Origin: Agathobacter sp.
GTDB taxonomy: Bacteria; Bacillota; Clostridia; Lachnospirales; Lachnospiraceae
Assembly (NCBI GenBank): GCA_017481285.1
Contig: JAFUPI010000021.1
Span: 1-57,239, forward strand
Direction of reading: 5' to 3'
DNA length: 57,239 bases
This document shows, in pieces, positions 33,062 through 42,593 of the stretch. Under the pieces are notes generated by a model that made no database searches, was not told the DNA's origin, and was given only the letters and a program-made list of their open reading frames with translations. Within the stretch, counting starts at the first letter, position 1; every line of letters starts with the position of its first letter. Both the position numbers and the translations under genes were made by a program.

Positions 33062-34950
33062 ATAAGTTCAATCTCCTTTTCCATCTGATTCACTTTTTCC
33101 ATTAATTCATGTACAGTATGGAGACGTTCTTCTATTAACGGTATATTTTTACTATCAATATTAACAGACATACGAAAATCTACAAAGGCCTGATCCACAT
33201 TACGTAATTCTTTCGTAAGAACATCTTCTAATAGATATAATATCTGTTCTTTCATCTTGATTTTTGTATTTTCTACTTCTTCTTTAAATTCTTCTATGTA
33301 TCCGTTTACTTTCTTTTCCAGCTGTTTCGAATTAATATATATGCCAATGTCTTTACTTATCTTTTGTAAAACAATTCCGCTGCCCAGAAGAACTACTGCG
33401 GCAATCGCTACACATAATCCCCCTGATATAAGACCTGCTGCTGATGTTACAAATGCACTGTCTACTGCAAGTTTAAAAGCATTCGCAACAACTGGTATAA
33501 TCGCATTTTTTGTTGTCTCAAATACAGTATAACCCGCAAGAGACTTTGTACCTAAAATCATTTTACTTCCAAAACCACCGCCAACGACACCAAGTATTTT
33601 GCCACCATTTTCCCAACCAGCCACATTTTCCTCATATTTTTCTCTAGCTTCCCATACCTTTATAAACAATTCATCTGCAGCTTCATTTAGAGAATGATAC
33701 AATTTATGAGTTTCCACTAACTGAGAAGATACATCTTCCACCATGACTCTTTTGTTATTTGCAAGTGTTCCATAAAATTTATCTTCCAAGTTCAAAATCG
33801 ATTCTCTGGTTTGAAAATAACCGATAGACTCTTTGAATACATTTTCTAACTCACATAAATACGTACGAATATAACTCTGTGTAATTTTATTAATTTCATT
33901 TGTCATGCGGTTACGATAGTTTTCATTTACCAACTCAAGATATTCTGTAAAATCATCACTTCCATTTTGAAAACGCTCTCTAATCTTCTTTGGATTTAGA
34001 CGCTGAATAATTTCATTCTGATATGCTTCGATTTCTTTATCTATTTGGATAGAAATCTTACTTTTCAGTTGCTCTATTTTTTCATCACTTCGTTTATAAA
34101 ATACATCCATACCACGACTGATGTTATCTAAAACTACACAATCTAATTCGAATTGTTTTTTACGAAGAGCAAATGACCTCTCTACTTCTTTCAACACCTC
34201 CTTAACAGCGAGCATATTATTCTGTTGTTTTTTTAATATTGTGTTCTGTCCAATTACATCTACATTAATATAATTACATAACGCAGTGATTTCACCCATC
34301 TCACCTTTTTCCTCTGGCAATAGAGATATCTTAAAAATAGGTGCATGAATGCCAGCCTCTAACATATACTGTCGAAGTCTTAGTTCTGCTTCATTCAATA
34401 TTTTCTCTGATACACAATCTGACTTGTTCAATGCAAACACAATCTTTTTATTGTCTATCTTCTCCAAAACCTCCCAAACATCATATGCGTTTACTGAATC
34501 TGCCCTAAAAACAGAGATAATTACATCGCTTTTATTTAAATACTCGATAGCAACCTTTTCTATTTCATACCTATTCCAAACATCACATCCAGGCATGTCC
34601 ACAATTGCAATTCCTTGTAGAGTTTCTTTTGTTTTAAAATATCGAGTCACTTTTGTATCTAACTGAAAAGCATTATCTTTCGCCCCATATCTATATTCAC
34701 ATATTTCTTTTGTAGATGAACTTGAACCTAAATCTTCATTGAAAATAGAGTTCAAAAGACTCGTTTTACCTACCCCTTTATTTCCTAATATTGCAATTGT
34801 TATAACATCTGATATTTCACGCAAAAACTGCTTTACAATCTCTTTTTCCGCTACTGCATCACTGTCCTTAAGTACTACATTTAGGTTTTCAAGCAATTCA
34901 TTTAAAACTTTTATATCTTCTATTTGAAATAGCAGATTTTTATTTTCCAT
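33055..34950 (-). CDS. Dynamin-like GTPase
   Basis: 631 aa from ATG 34950 (MENKNLLFQIEDIKVL), behind AGGAAGG. Motifs: G1 GNKGVGKTS at residues 56-64, G3 DMPGCD at 119-124 (DxxG), G4 NKSD at 176-179. Long helical stalk regions flank a hydrophobic block at about 465-545 (GVVGGGFGSKM to VAIAAVVLLGSGIVL). This is the layout of bacterial dynamin-like proteins, where the hydrophobic paddle inserts in the membrane. Members act in membrane fusion, stress or phage response; which applies here is unknown. Confidence 0.85.
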   Translation of the reverse strand: MENKNLLFQIEDIKVLNELLENLNVVLKDSDAVAEKEIVKQFLREISDVITIAILGNKGVGKTSLLNSIFNEDLGSSSSTKEICEYRYGAKDNAFQLDTKVTRYFKTKETLQGIAIVDMPGCDVWNRYEIEKVAIEYLNKSDVIISVFRADSVNAYDVWEVLEKIDNKKIVFALNKSDCVSEKILNEAELRLRQYMLEAGIHAPIFKISLLPEEKGEMGEITALCNYINVDVIGQNTILKKQQNNMLAVKEVLKEVERSFALRKKQFELDCVVLDNISRGMDVFYKRSDEKIEQLKSKISIQIDKEIEAYQNEIIQRLNPKKIRERFQNGSDDFTEYLELVNENYRNRMTNEINKITQSYIRTYLCELENVFKESIGYFQTRESILNLEDKFYGTLANNKRVMVEDVSSQLVETHKLYHSLNEAADELFIKVWEAREKYEENVAGWENGGKILGVVGGGFGSKMILGTKSLAGYTVFETTKNAIIPVVANAFKLAVDSAFVTSAAGLISGGLCVAIAAVVLLGSGIVLQKISKDIGIYINSKQLEKKVNGYIEEFKEEVENTKIKMKEQILYLLEDVLTKELRNVDQAFVDFRMSVNIDSKNIPLIEERLHTVHELMEKVNQMEKEIELIC

Positions 34951-34992
34951 AACCTTCCTCTTTTTCTCAATCAAAGTGTAACACTTGCATTT

Positions 34993-35511
34993 TTATAAAA
35001 ATGATTCTATAAGTTCGTATATATCTGTTTCAAACTCTTTGAATGCTTTTTTATCTATAGCATTCATCATAACAAGATAAAAAACTACAAACACTATTGC
35101 TATTAAGATTGCTATCGCATTCACCATTGGAATCCATAACAAAACAAATAATATTAATGCGATAATTAATACAATTTTTTTCATACGTTCATCATTAATA
35201 GCGGTTCCCCACGGCCATTCTAACGTAACCTTACAGCTTCTCTCGCTAAAGATTAATTTAACCGATTGAAAATAAAATTTTTGTTCTTCAGAAATCTGGT
35301 TTTTATTCTTACGTTTTGCTTTTTTATTTACATTTTGATTCAATGCCTGCAAACGAATAATTGTAGCCGTTCCCTTTGTTTCGACTATAACCTGCTGTTC
35401 TTTCACCCAATAATTCGATTCTTCTATCGGTGTCATCTCTGCACAGATTGCATCTATCATTTGCTGCTTATCAAATTCTTTTGTAATCGGTATATTTTTC
35501 GAACTTTTCAT
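34993..35511 (-). CDS. Small membrane protein of the GTPase module
   Basis: 172 aa from ATG 35511 (second of two adjacent ATGs, 6 nt after AAGGAG). A soluble N-terminal domain of about 105 residues (FYFQSVKLIFSERSCKVTLEWPWG) is followed by two close hydrophobic helices (about 112-150) and an acidic tail. Family not recognised. First gene of the four-gene module. Confidence 0.75.
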   Translation of the reverse strand: MKSSKNIPITKEFDKQQMIDAICAEMTPIEESNYWVKEQQVIVETKGTATIIRLQALNQNVNKKAKRKNKNQISEEQKFYFQSVKLIFSERSCKVTLEWPWGTAINDERMKKIVLIIALILFVLLWIPMVNAIAILIAIVFVVFYLVMMNAIDKKAFKEFETDIYELIESFL

Positions 35512-35546
35512 CATCTTCTCCTTATCCTTCGTAAACATATATAACA

Positions 35547-35593
35547 ATTTTAGTACAGATATTTACTAAATTCAATAGTAAATATTTGTACTA
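35547..35593. promoter_or_regulatory. Promoter with two tandem operator dyads
   Basis: Leftward promoter TTGAAT (35570-35575), 17 bp, TAAAAT (35547-35552). Dyad 1 TTAGTA-N8-TACTAA (35550-35569) lies on its spacer and -10. Dyad 2 TAGTA-N8-TACTA (35576-35593) lies just upstream. The two dyads are mirror images with one mismatch. TATACT (35596-35601) may be the -10 of the divergent regulator. Confidence 0.75.
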
Positions 35594-35629
35594 ATTATAC
35601 TGTTACTATCAAATAAAGGTGGTATTTAT

Positions 35630-35839
35630 ATGAAGTATATAGAAAGAATGAGAAACCTTCGAGAAGATGCTGATTACACCCAAGAATATGTAGCTTATTA
35701 CCTTGGAACATCACAGACCATGTATGCTCGATATGAACGGGGAGCCAATGAATTACCCATACATCATTTGATAAAGTTATGTGAATTGTATGATGTTTCA
35801 ACAGATTATTTATTGGGCTTGAAAGACAAGAAAAAATAA
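35630..35839 (+). CDS. Xre family regulator, 69 aa
   Basis: A bare helix-turn-helix protein: MKYIERMRNLREDADYTQEY, SQTMYARYERGANELPIHHL and STDYLLGLKDKK at the end. No sensor domain. Divergent from the GTPase module, with two dyads between them, so it is the likely repressor of the module and of itself. ATG follows AAAGGTGG. Confidence 0.88.
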   Translation: MKYIERMRNLREDADYTQEYVAYYLGTSQTMYARYERGANELPIHHLIKLCELYDVSTDYLLGLKDKKK

Positions 35840-35856
35840 TATGTTCAGAATCTAAA

Positions 35857-35885
35857 AACCCTCCACAGTTTTACCGTGGAGGGTT
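35857..35885. terminator. Terminator between ftsZ and the Xre gene
   Basis: 10-bp stem AACCCTCCAC/GTGGAGGGTT; T-run TTTTT on the minus strand serves ftsZ. Weaker tail on the plus strand. Confidence 0.8.
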
Positions 35886-35904
35886 ATATTTGTCCTAAAT
35901 ACTA

Positions 35905-37134
35905 TTATCTTTTAGAGTTCTTTAAGAAATCAGGAATTGTGATTTCTACTGGCTGAACATTGCTCTGTGGCTGAACTGGTTTCTGAATTCCCATTGGAGC
36001 CTGCTGTGTCATACCTGAAGTAGTTGTAGGAGCTACTGGCTGAGCAGGAGCCACTGGTCTAGCTGTTGTATGTAAACCGCTGTTCACTGTTGTACGAGCT
36101 GCCATGTTTGGTGTAACTGTTGGTCTAACAGGTGTCTGATCATATTTCATCATGCTAGACATGCTTGGCATAGCTGTACGTGTACCAGCATCCAATCCTG
36201 TAGCAATAACAGTGATTGTAGCTTCATCAACCATAGTTTCGTCATACTTAGCACCGAAGATGATATTTGCATCATCACCAGCAAGATCCTGAACGTAGCT
36301 TGCTGCATCGTTTGCATCCATAAGAGAAATATCACCGGAAATATTGATAATAACATGGCTTGCACCACTGATTGTTGTTTCAAGAAGTGGAGATGCAACT
36401 GCAAGCTTAACAGCTTCGATAGCTTTGTCATCACCCTTAGCACTACCAATACCGATGTGTGCCATACCCTTGTCCTTCATAACTGTAGATACGTCAGCGA
36501 AGTCTAAGTTGATAAGAGCTGGTAAGTTAATAAGGTCTGTAATACCCTGTACGGCCTGCTGAAGTACTTCGTCAGCTTTCTTCAATGCATCTGGCATTGT
36601 AGTACGTCTATCAACGATTTCAAGAAGCTTGTCATTTGGAATAACAATAAGTGTATCTACGTTTTCTTTCAGATTTTCAATACCTGTTACAGCATTGATC
36701 ATTCTCTGCTTAGCTTCGAATTTGAAAGGTTTTGTAACAACACCTACAGTTAAGATACCCTGATCTTTTGAAATTTTAGCTACAACAGGAGCTGCACCAG
36801 TTCCTGTACCGCCACCCATACCACAGGTAACGAATACCATGTCAGCACCTTTGATAGCAGCTGCTAATTCTTCTGCACTTTCTTCTGCAGCTTTTGCACC
36901 GATTTCAGGCTTTGCTCCAGCGCCAAGTCCCTTGGTTAATTTTTCACCAATCTGAATTAAAGTAGGCGCTTTACATAACTGTAAAGCCTGTTTATCTGTA
37001 TTAACACCGATAAATTCTACACCACCGATGTTTTCATCAATCATTCGATTTACGGCATTGTTTCCTGCACCGCCTACACCGATAACAATAATTTTTGCAC
37101 TAGCATCCGCTTCTGTTGTTCTAATCTCCAGCAC
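35905..37134 (-). CDS. ftsZ: Cell division protein FtsZ
   Basis: Tubulin-like GTPase that forms the Z ring, 409 aa. The tubulin signature [13 protein letters not shown] lies near residue 107. A flexible Pro/Gln-rich linker (about 320-390) ends in the conserved C-terminal peptide [13 protein letters not shown] that binds membrane anchors. The GTG at 37134 follows GAGGAGG by 9 nt and gives the usual VLEIRTTE start; the GTG at 37161 has no ribosome binding site. Last gene of the dcw cluster with its own promoter and a long leader. Confidence 0.96.
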   Translation of the reverse strand: MLEIRTTEADASAKIIVIGVGGAGNNAVNRMIDENIGGVEFIGVNTDKQALQLCKAPTLIQIGEKLTKGLGAGAKPEIGAKAAEESAEELAAAIKGADMVFVTCGMGGGTGTGAAPVVAKISKDQGILTVGVVTKPFKFEAKQRMINAVTGIENLKENVDTLIVIPNDKLLEIVDRRTTMPDALKKADEVLQQAVQGITDLINLPALINLDFADVSTVMKDKGMAHIGIGSAKGDDKAIEAVKLAVASPLLETTISGASHVIINISGDISLMDANDAASYVQDLAGDDANIIFGAKYDETMVDEATITVIATGLDAGTRTAMPSMSSMMKYDQTPVRPTVTPNMAARTTVNSGLHTTARPVAPAQPVAPTTTSGMTQQAPMGIQKPVQPQSNVQPVEITIPDFLKNSKR

Positions 37135-37327
37135 GGCTTCTTCCTCCTCTTTCTCTTCCACACATTTCTATTCACAATTTTTACATAATAATTCTACTCT
37201 TATAAAAGTTCGCTTCCGAACTTTTGCACGCGAGCAGTGTTGCGTAGCAACAACACACCGCTCTGCGAGCTGTGCATACTCTGCGAAGTATACAATATGG
37301 CATACTTGTCTACCATATTGAAAATCA
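37135..37327 (-). other. Structured untranslated leader of ftsZ
   Basis: About 190 nt with several inverted repeats: AAAAGTTCG/CGAACTTTT (37204-37225), GTTGC/GCAAC (37239-37251) inside GAGC/GCTC (37232-37263), and CAATATGG/CCATATTG (37293-37320). A 64-aa frame across it has no ribosome binding site. The middle is richer in G+C than its surroundings. Confidence 0.6.
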
Positions 37328-37333
37328 TATACT

Positions 37334-37362
37334 ATAATATAATTTTTCCACCAAATAATCAA
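37334..37362 (-). promoter_or_regulatory. Sigma-A-type promoter of ftsZ
   Basis: TTGATT (37357-37362), 17 bp, TATTAT (37334-37339) on the minus strand. Confidence 0.6.
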
Positions 37363-37401
37363 CTAAAATTTAAAATTTTTTTCAATTTCTAGCCTATGTA
37401 C

Positions 37402-38289
37402 TTAATTTGATACATCATCCTCTGGATTTTCATCGTCATTTTCATCATCTTGTGGCAAATCCTCCTCATCTGGATTTCCATCCGCACCATCTTGTGTGCC
37501 TTCTTGGTCCTCATCTTCTGTGTTCGTTTCATCCTCTGGCATCTCAAGTTCTTTCTCGAAAATGGTATTTGAGGACTCCTCCGTCCAGTCTTCCATGTGA
37601 AGTATGCCTGCCACGCCATCAATCGTAGGCAGTATTTTTTCAAGTCTTGCTACTTTCTGTGTCAATAATTCGATTGACCCAAGCCAAACTTCAGCATTTC
37701 CATAAGACAGCACCGGTGATTGTTCCAATCCAAAGTGGATGATATCTGGTTCCAACCCTTCACGTTTCAATGCCTGGGTTAAAGTCAGCAGTTCTCGAAG
37801 CTTTTGATTATCGATAGGAAGTTTTTCATATAAAACCACTTCATCACAAGTAATACCTTCTATTTTCGGTACGTTTTCAATGATTCTGGTAGAGGTTTCT
37901 ACCACGAATCCATCCTTGTCAAAATAAGCATTCTCACCAATCGCTGATATGTATAGATACCCCAGCATACCTTTTTCATACACCTTAATCTTCAAAGTTT
38001 GCGGATCAAGCATTTTGACTTCCATTGTATCAATAAATGGCACATCTTTGATATCTAAAAAGGTATATTTCAAAAGCACATACAAGCTATTCCACGAATA
38101 TTCATCATTGAGCACTGTATCTGTAATCAACTGCTCATCATAAAGTTCATTGCCTTCTACTTCTACATTGTTTACAACAAACACATTAACTACAACAAAT
38201 ACCGCAATTACCGTTAGAATCATAAAAACCAGAATACCAATCAAAAGCCTTTTTATAAGTCTTTGTTTTCTACGTTTTTCTCTAATCAT
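37402..38289 (-). CDS. ftsQ: Cell division protein FtsQ/DivIB
   Basis: Single-pass division protein, 295 aa. A basic N-terminus (MIREKRRKQRLIKRLL) and a membrane helix (about residues 14-37) precede the POTRA domain (VNNVEVEGNELYDEQL). A beta domain follows, and then an unusually acidic tail of about 55 residues rich in Asp, Glu and Asn. It belongs to the FtsQ-FtsL-FtsB complex that activates septal synthesis. In related clusters murG often lies between ftsW and ftsQ; here only 11 nt separate them. Confidence 0.88.
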   Translation of the reverse strand: MIREKRRKQRLIKRLLIGILVFMILTVIAVFVVVNVFVVNNVEVEGNELYDEQLITDTVLNDEYSWNSLYVLLKYTFLDIKDVPFIDTMEVKMLDPQTLKIKVYEKGMLGYLYISAIGENAYFDKDGFVVETSTRIIENVPKIEGITCDEVVLYEKLPIDNQKLRELLTLTQALKREGLEPDIIHFGLEQSPVLSYGNAEVWLGSIELLTQKVARLEKILPTIDGVAGILHMEDWTEESSNTIFEKELEMPEDETNTEDEDQEGTQDGADGNPDEEDLPQDDENDDENPEDDVSN

Positions 38290-38300
38290 ATTTGCTCCAA

Positions 38301-39443
38301 TTACTTAATACTTTCCAGTCGTATCGACCTGGATACACCTAACACCAGCCCAATCTCACACATCAGAATCAGTATGGATGTACCACCGTAACTAATAAAC
38401 GGCAGGATAACACCAGTATTTGGAATCGAATTCGTTACTACCGCAATATTCAAAATGACCTGAATCGCAATATGAGACATAACTCCTACTACTAAAAGAG
38501 AGCCAAATAAATCTGGAGCATTATTGGAAATCACCATCATTCTCCAAATAATCAGCATAAACAGAAGAATGACACATACTGCACCGAAAAGGCCCAATTC
38601 TTCACAGATAATTGTAAAAATCATATCATTCTGGGATTCTGGTACATTTCCCATTTTCTGCAAACTCTCACCTAAGCCTTTGCCAAACAAACCGCCAGAA
38701 CCAATCGCATATAAGCCCTGTAAAGTCTGATATACATCACCTGGGTCTGCTGTTTCTGGATGCAGCCATGCTTCAATACGTCCGACGCGGTATCCTGCAG
38801 CCGCAATAAAGATAACTGCAAATATAATACCTACAATTCCGACCACAACAAAATGGCTATACTTCGGACTTGCCACAAAAAGCATACAAACTGCGATACC
38901 CATAATAATAATCGCTGTACTAAGGTTGTTATAAGCTACAGCACCAATAATCGGAAGAAGCATCGCAAAGACTTTTGCTAAACTCTTTATTGATTTGAGC
39001 TGTTTGGGAATGCGTTCCAATAACATTGCCAAAAACACAATTACACCAACTTTTGCGACTTCGGATGGCTGAAAGCCAATCGGACCAATATATATCCAAC
39101 GTGCCTGACCATGTGATTCAGAACCAATAAAAATAACGAGCACACACAAAATAAAGGATACAAAATAGGCTAACCAGCCAAACTTTTTCCATGTTTTATA
39201 TGGTACTGCAATAAAAAATACCATACCAAATGCACCAATGATATAATTACGTAGCTGAAGTTTCAAATAATGGGCTGCATCATAATTATACTTCGCAGAA
39301 TTTGCACAAATATAAGAACTCGAACTATATAACATAACCAAACCGAAGCAAACTAAAAATATTACCAAAAACAGCAGGTTATAATCAAAATATGAAATTG
39401 CTTTTTCCTTGCGTTTATTTACTTCACGCTTTTTTTCTGCCAC
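38301..39443 (-). CDS. ftsW: SEDS peptidoglycan polymerase FtsW
   Basis: 380-aa SEDS protein with ten helices. Signature segments are YSSSSYICANSAKYNYDAAHYLK near residue 40, ARWIYIGPIGFQPSEVAKVGVIVFLA near 120, and GLGESLQKMGNVPESQNDMIF near 258. The adjacent PBP genes and murD support a septal role (FtsW) rather than RodA. 5 nt from murD. Confidence 0.92.
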   Translation of the reverse strand: MAEKKREVNKRKEKAISYFDYNLLFLVIFLVCFGLVMLYSSSSYICANSAKYNYDAAHYLKLQLRNYIIGAFGMVFFIAVPYKTWKKFGWLAYFVSFILCVLVIFIGSESHGQARWIYIGPIGFQPSEVAKVGVIVFLAMLLERIPKQLKSIKSLAKVFAMLLPIIGAVAYNNLSTAIIIMGIAVCMLFVASPKYSHFVVVGIVGIIFAVIFIAAAGYRVGRIEAWLHPETADPGDVYQTLQGLYAIGSGGLFGKGLGESLQKMGNVPESQNDMIFTIICEELGLFGAVCVILLFMLIIWRMMVISNNAPDLFGSLLVVGVMSHIAIQVILNIAVVTNSIPNTGVILPFISYGGTSILILMCEIGLVLGVSRSIRLESIK

Positions 39444-39448
39444 TGAAA

Positions 39449-40810
39449 TTACTCCTCAAAACTTCTAACTATATCTTTGAAGATTTTGCCTCGCACCTCG
39501 TAATTCGGGAACATACCCCAGCTTGCACATGCAGGTGAAAGCAACACTGCATCACCTGAAACGGCCTTTTCATAACAATACGTTACAGCCTCTTCAAAGG
39601 TCTCAAAAATTATAGTATTCATAAAACCATGCTTATGTGCACAGCTCTGTATTTTTTCTGCGGTCTGACCAATCAGCACCAATTCTTTTACTTTTCCATC
39701 AAACGCCTCAATCCATTCATCATATTCGGATTGTTTGTCATATCCTCCACCGATAAGGTAGGTAGGACGATTCATGGCTTTAATTGCCTTAATCGCAGCA
39801 TCCGGATTGGTTCCCTTGGAATCATTATAGAAACGCACACCACGTTTCTCGGTTACATATTCAATACGATGTTCTACTGCCTGGAAGCGACGCAGCACTT
39901 CACGAATAGAATCCATAGGAACACCCACTCCCATCGCCATAGCAGTAGCTGCCATTACATTTTCGTAGTTGTGTTCCCCTAATATATTCAGTTCATCCAC
40001 ATGGATAACCTTTTCTTCTACACCATCGTGAGCATAGTAAATCTCTTTATCTGCATAATAGAATCCCTCCGTAAGCTTACGCTTGCTGCTAAAGAATACC
40101 ACTCTTGCAGGACAAGTAACCGCAAACTCACGCAATACTTCATCCTCATAATTGAGAACACAGATTTCATCTGTGGTTTGATTCTTTGTCACATCTGTTT
40201 TCGCCCCAATATATGCTTCCATCGTATGATGTCTATCCAAATGGTCTGGGGTGATATTTAATATTGCAGAAACCACTGGTTTGAATGCATGAATCGTTTC
40301 TAACTGGAAACTACTGATTTCTGCAACCGTTACAGTTTCCTCTGTCGTATCCAATGCTACAGATGTATAAGGAATACCAATATTTCCAACCACCTTTGTG
40401 CTGGCAAAATAATTCGCCATAATTTCACCTGTTAATGCGGTAGTTGTTGTCTTACCATTTGTTCCTGTAATCGCAATAATACGACCTTTTGCAAAATAAT
40501 ATGCCAGTTCGATTTCTCCCCAAATAGCAATTCCTTTATCACGCATCGCATTTACCATAGGTAAATCCGTAGGAACACCCGGACTAAGTACCACTACGTC
40601 AAACTGTTCCATTTCTTCTTCAGAGATTTCGCCCAACATCAAAGGAACCTGGCGAAGCACTTCACTTTTCGCATAAAGCTTCTCCTTATCCAATTCCTTA
40701 TTTCCATCAAATAATACAGTATCTATCTTCTGTCCTACTAATAATTCTGTCGCAGCGATACCGCTGATTCCAGTTCCTACTACCAGGACTTTTTTATCTT
40801 CTAATTTCAT
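39449..40810 (-). CDS. murD: UDP-N-acetylmuramoylalanine--D-glutamate ligase
   Basis: Cytoplasmic Mur ligase adding D-Glu to UDP-MurNAc-L-Ala, 453 aa. The ATP site GTNGKTTTTALTGE is near residue 115, LNITPDHLDRH near 187, and NDSKGTNPDAAIKAI near 311. It follows the second PBP gene directly; mraY, often found just before murD, is absent. Confidence 0.95.
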   Translation of the reverse strand: MKLEDKKVLVVGTGISGIAATELLVGQKIDTVLFDGNKELDKEKLYAKSEVLRQVPLMLGEISEEEMEQFDVVVLSPGVPTDLPMVNAMRDKGIAIWGEIELAYYFAKGRIIAITGTNGKTTTTALTGEIMANYFASTKVVGNIGIPYTSVALDTTEETVTVAEISSFQLETIHAFKPVVSAILNITPDHLDRHHTMEAYIGAKTDVTKNQTTDEICVLNYEDEVLREFAVTCPARVVFFSSKRKLTEGFYYADKEIYYAHDGVEEKVIHVDELNILGEHNYENVMAATAMAMGVGVPMDSIREVLRRFQAVEHRIEYVTEKRGVRFYNDSKGTNPDAAIKAIKAMNRPTYLIGGGYDKQSEYDEWIEAFDGKVKELVLIGQTAEKIQSCAHKHGFMNTIIFETFEEAVTYCYEKAVSGDAVLLSPACASWGMFPNYEVRGKIFKDIVRSFEE

Positions 40811-40859
40811 GGTAAACCTCCAAATCTTGTGTTTGGTACTATCTACTTAACCAACTTAT

Positions 40860-40888
40860 AGTATAATCCCTTTTTCTGCATTAATCAA
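40860..40888 (-). promoter_or_regulatory. Sigma-A-type promoter of murD-ftsW-ftsQ
   Basis: TTGATT (40883-40888), 17 bp, TATACT (40860-40865) on the minus strand, overlapping the end of the PBP gene. Confidence 0.6.
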
Positions 40889-42593
40889 GATACGGCAATA
40901 TATTTTCAAATATTTCCCGCGCAATCGGAGCCGCTATTGTACCACCGTAATATATTCCCTGAGGATTATGAATAATAACAAGAACCAATACCTCTGGATC
41001 ACTGGCTGGTGCAAACCCCAGAAACGAGGAAATATATTTATTTTCTGAACGTGGCAGCGTTTGCGAAGTGGCAGTTTTCCCACCGATTTCAAACCCTTCT
41101 AGATATGCCCTGCTACCGGAGCCATCAGATACAACTTGCTCCAAAAGATAACGCAGCGTCTCTGAGGCTTCTTCGGAACAGATACCTGGCAAAGTTTCAT
41201 ACTCAAAAGTCTCCACTTCTCCTGTCGTACTATCTGTCACCGACATCCCAAAATGCGGAGTCACTCTAGTCCCGCCATTAATCAGCGATGACACGGTAGT
41301 CGCAAGCTGAATTGGTGTAATCTGAAAAGACTGTCCAAATGAGATTGTGGCCAGCTCTACCGGTCCAATATTCTCTTTCTTGTGCATAATGGTATTTGCT
41401 TCTCCAGGCAAATCAATATGCGTTTTATCCAGCAAACCAAATCGCTCAAAGTAATGATAATATCTATCTACACCCAGCTCTAGTCCAACCGAAATAAACA
41501 CAGGATTACAAGAATTCTCAATTCCTTCTTCAAAGGTTTCTGAGCCATGTCCTATTGTCTTATGACAACGAATCTTTCGATCCTCAACCATAATATATCC
41601 GGGACAATAGTAGCTGTCATTTAAACCTACAATCCCTTCTTCTAAAGCCGCTGATGTCGTTATAATCTTAAATGTAGACCCCGGCTCGTAAGTATCACTT
41701 ACACAGGGATTTCTCCACATTTCGTTCAAATAATCACTCTCTTCTTCAGTACCGGCATACTGTGCATATTGTTCTATCAAGGTAAAGGGCTCATTAGGAT
41801 TAAACTCTGGATAATTCGCCATTGCAAGCAGCTCACCGTTTTGAGGATTCATCACAATGATACTTACATGATCTGCCTCTTTCTGCAAATATGCTTTTTC
41901 TGCCGCCTGCATGCAATAGGCCTGAATATTATAATCCATGGTAATCTGAAGTGTATCCCCCGAAACAGGCTCCAGGCGATTCTCTATCAAGTCCTCAACC
42001 TCTCGCCCTCTTGCGTCCGTAAAGGTTAAAATCGTACCATCCTGTCCCTTTAAATATGTTTCATATTTTGATTCCAATCCAATAATCCCCTGATTATCCG
42101 AACCCGTGAACCCAAGCACCTTCGATGCCAGTTCGTTATATGGATAGACCCTTTTATAGTCTTCATCCACTTTCACACCATCTAGTTCATATGCTAGAAT
42201 TCGTTTCCCGATTTCTTTGGATACATTGCTTTTTATTTTTTCAATGGATGTTACTTTTTCGACTCTTTTTCTCACATATTCTTCGGATAATTCCAGCTCT
42301 TTGCAGAGCATTTGGATTACCTGCTCTTCATCTGTAATCTGGTTATGTATCACCGAAATCGTACATACTGCTTCATTTGTAGCCAGTACAACACCGTTTC
42401 TATCTACGATTTCTCCACGTGCAGCCTTGATCTGTCGCTCACGTTGTTGTAAATCAATTGCTTTTTCAGTGTAATAATCGTGCTTAAATATCATAAGATA
42501 TATTAGTCGTCCCGTTAACAAACAAGCACACGCAAAAATGATAAAGCAAAAAATGCATATTTTCTTTCGATTATAGGTTTTATTGCGTTCCAT
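40881..42593 (-). CDS. Class B penicillin-binding protein, SpoVD-like
   Basis: Monofunctional transpeptidase, 570 aa. N-terminal membrane helix (about residues 12-30), a dimerisation domain with RGEIVDRNGVVLATN, and a transpeptidase domain with STFK (SxxK), SCN and GGKTATSQ. The third motif is KTA instead of the usual KTG. I prefer ATG 42593 (MERNKTYNRKK) because GAGG lies 6 nt upstream; longer frames begin inside a hairpin. A second class B PBP precedes it, so one may be the vegetative FtsI and the other a SpoVD for cortex synthesis; no PASTA domain is seen. Confidence 0.88.
   Translation of the reverse strand: MERNKTYNRKKICIFCFIIFACACLLTGRLIYLMIFKHDYYTEKAIDLQQRERQIKAARGEIVDRNGVVLATNEAVCTISVIHNQITDEEQVIQMLCKELELSEEYVRKRVEKVTSIEKIKSNVSKEIGKRILAYELDGVKVDEDYKRVYPYNELASKVLGFTGSDNQGIIGLESKYETYLKGQDGTILTFTDARGREVEDLIENRLEPVSGDTLQITMDYNIQAYCMQAAEKAYLQKEADHVSIIVMNPQNGELLAMANYPEFNPNEPFTLIEQYAQYAGTEEESDYLNEMWRNPCVSDTYEPGSTFKIITTSAALEEGIVGLNDSYYCPGYIMVEDRKIRCHKTIGHGSETFEEGIENSCNPVFISVGLELGVDRYYHYFERFGLLDKTHIDLPGEANTIMHKKENIGPVELATISFGQSFQITPIQLATTVSSLINGGTRVTPHFGMSVTDSTTGEVETFEYETLPGICSEEASETLRYLLEQVVSDGSGSRAYLEGFEIGGKTATSQTLPRSENKYISSFLGFAPASDPEVLVLVIIHNPQGIYYGGTIAAPIAREIFENILPYLD

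Noticed and set aside
35550-35593. CRISPR-like repeats
   Set aside because: Only two mirror-image dyads with no spacer array or cas genes; they are operator sites.
37168-37362. 64-aa frame across the ftsZ leader
   Set aside because: No ribosome binding site, runs over the promoter and hairpins, and resembles no protein.
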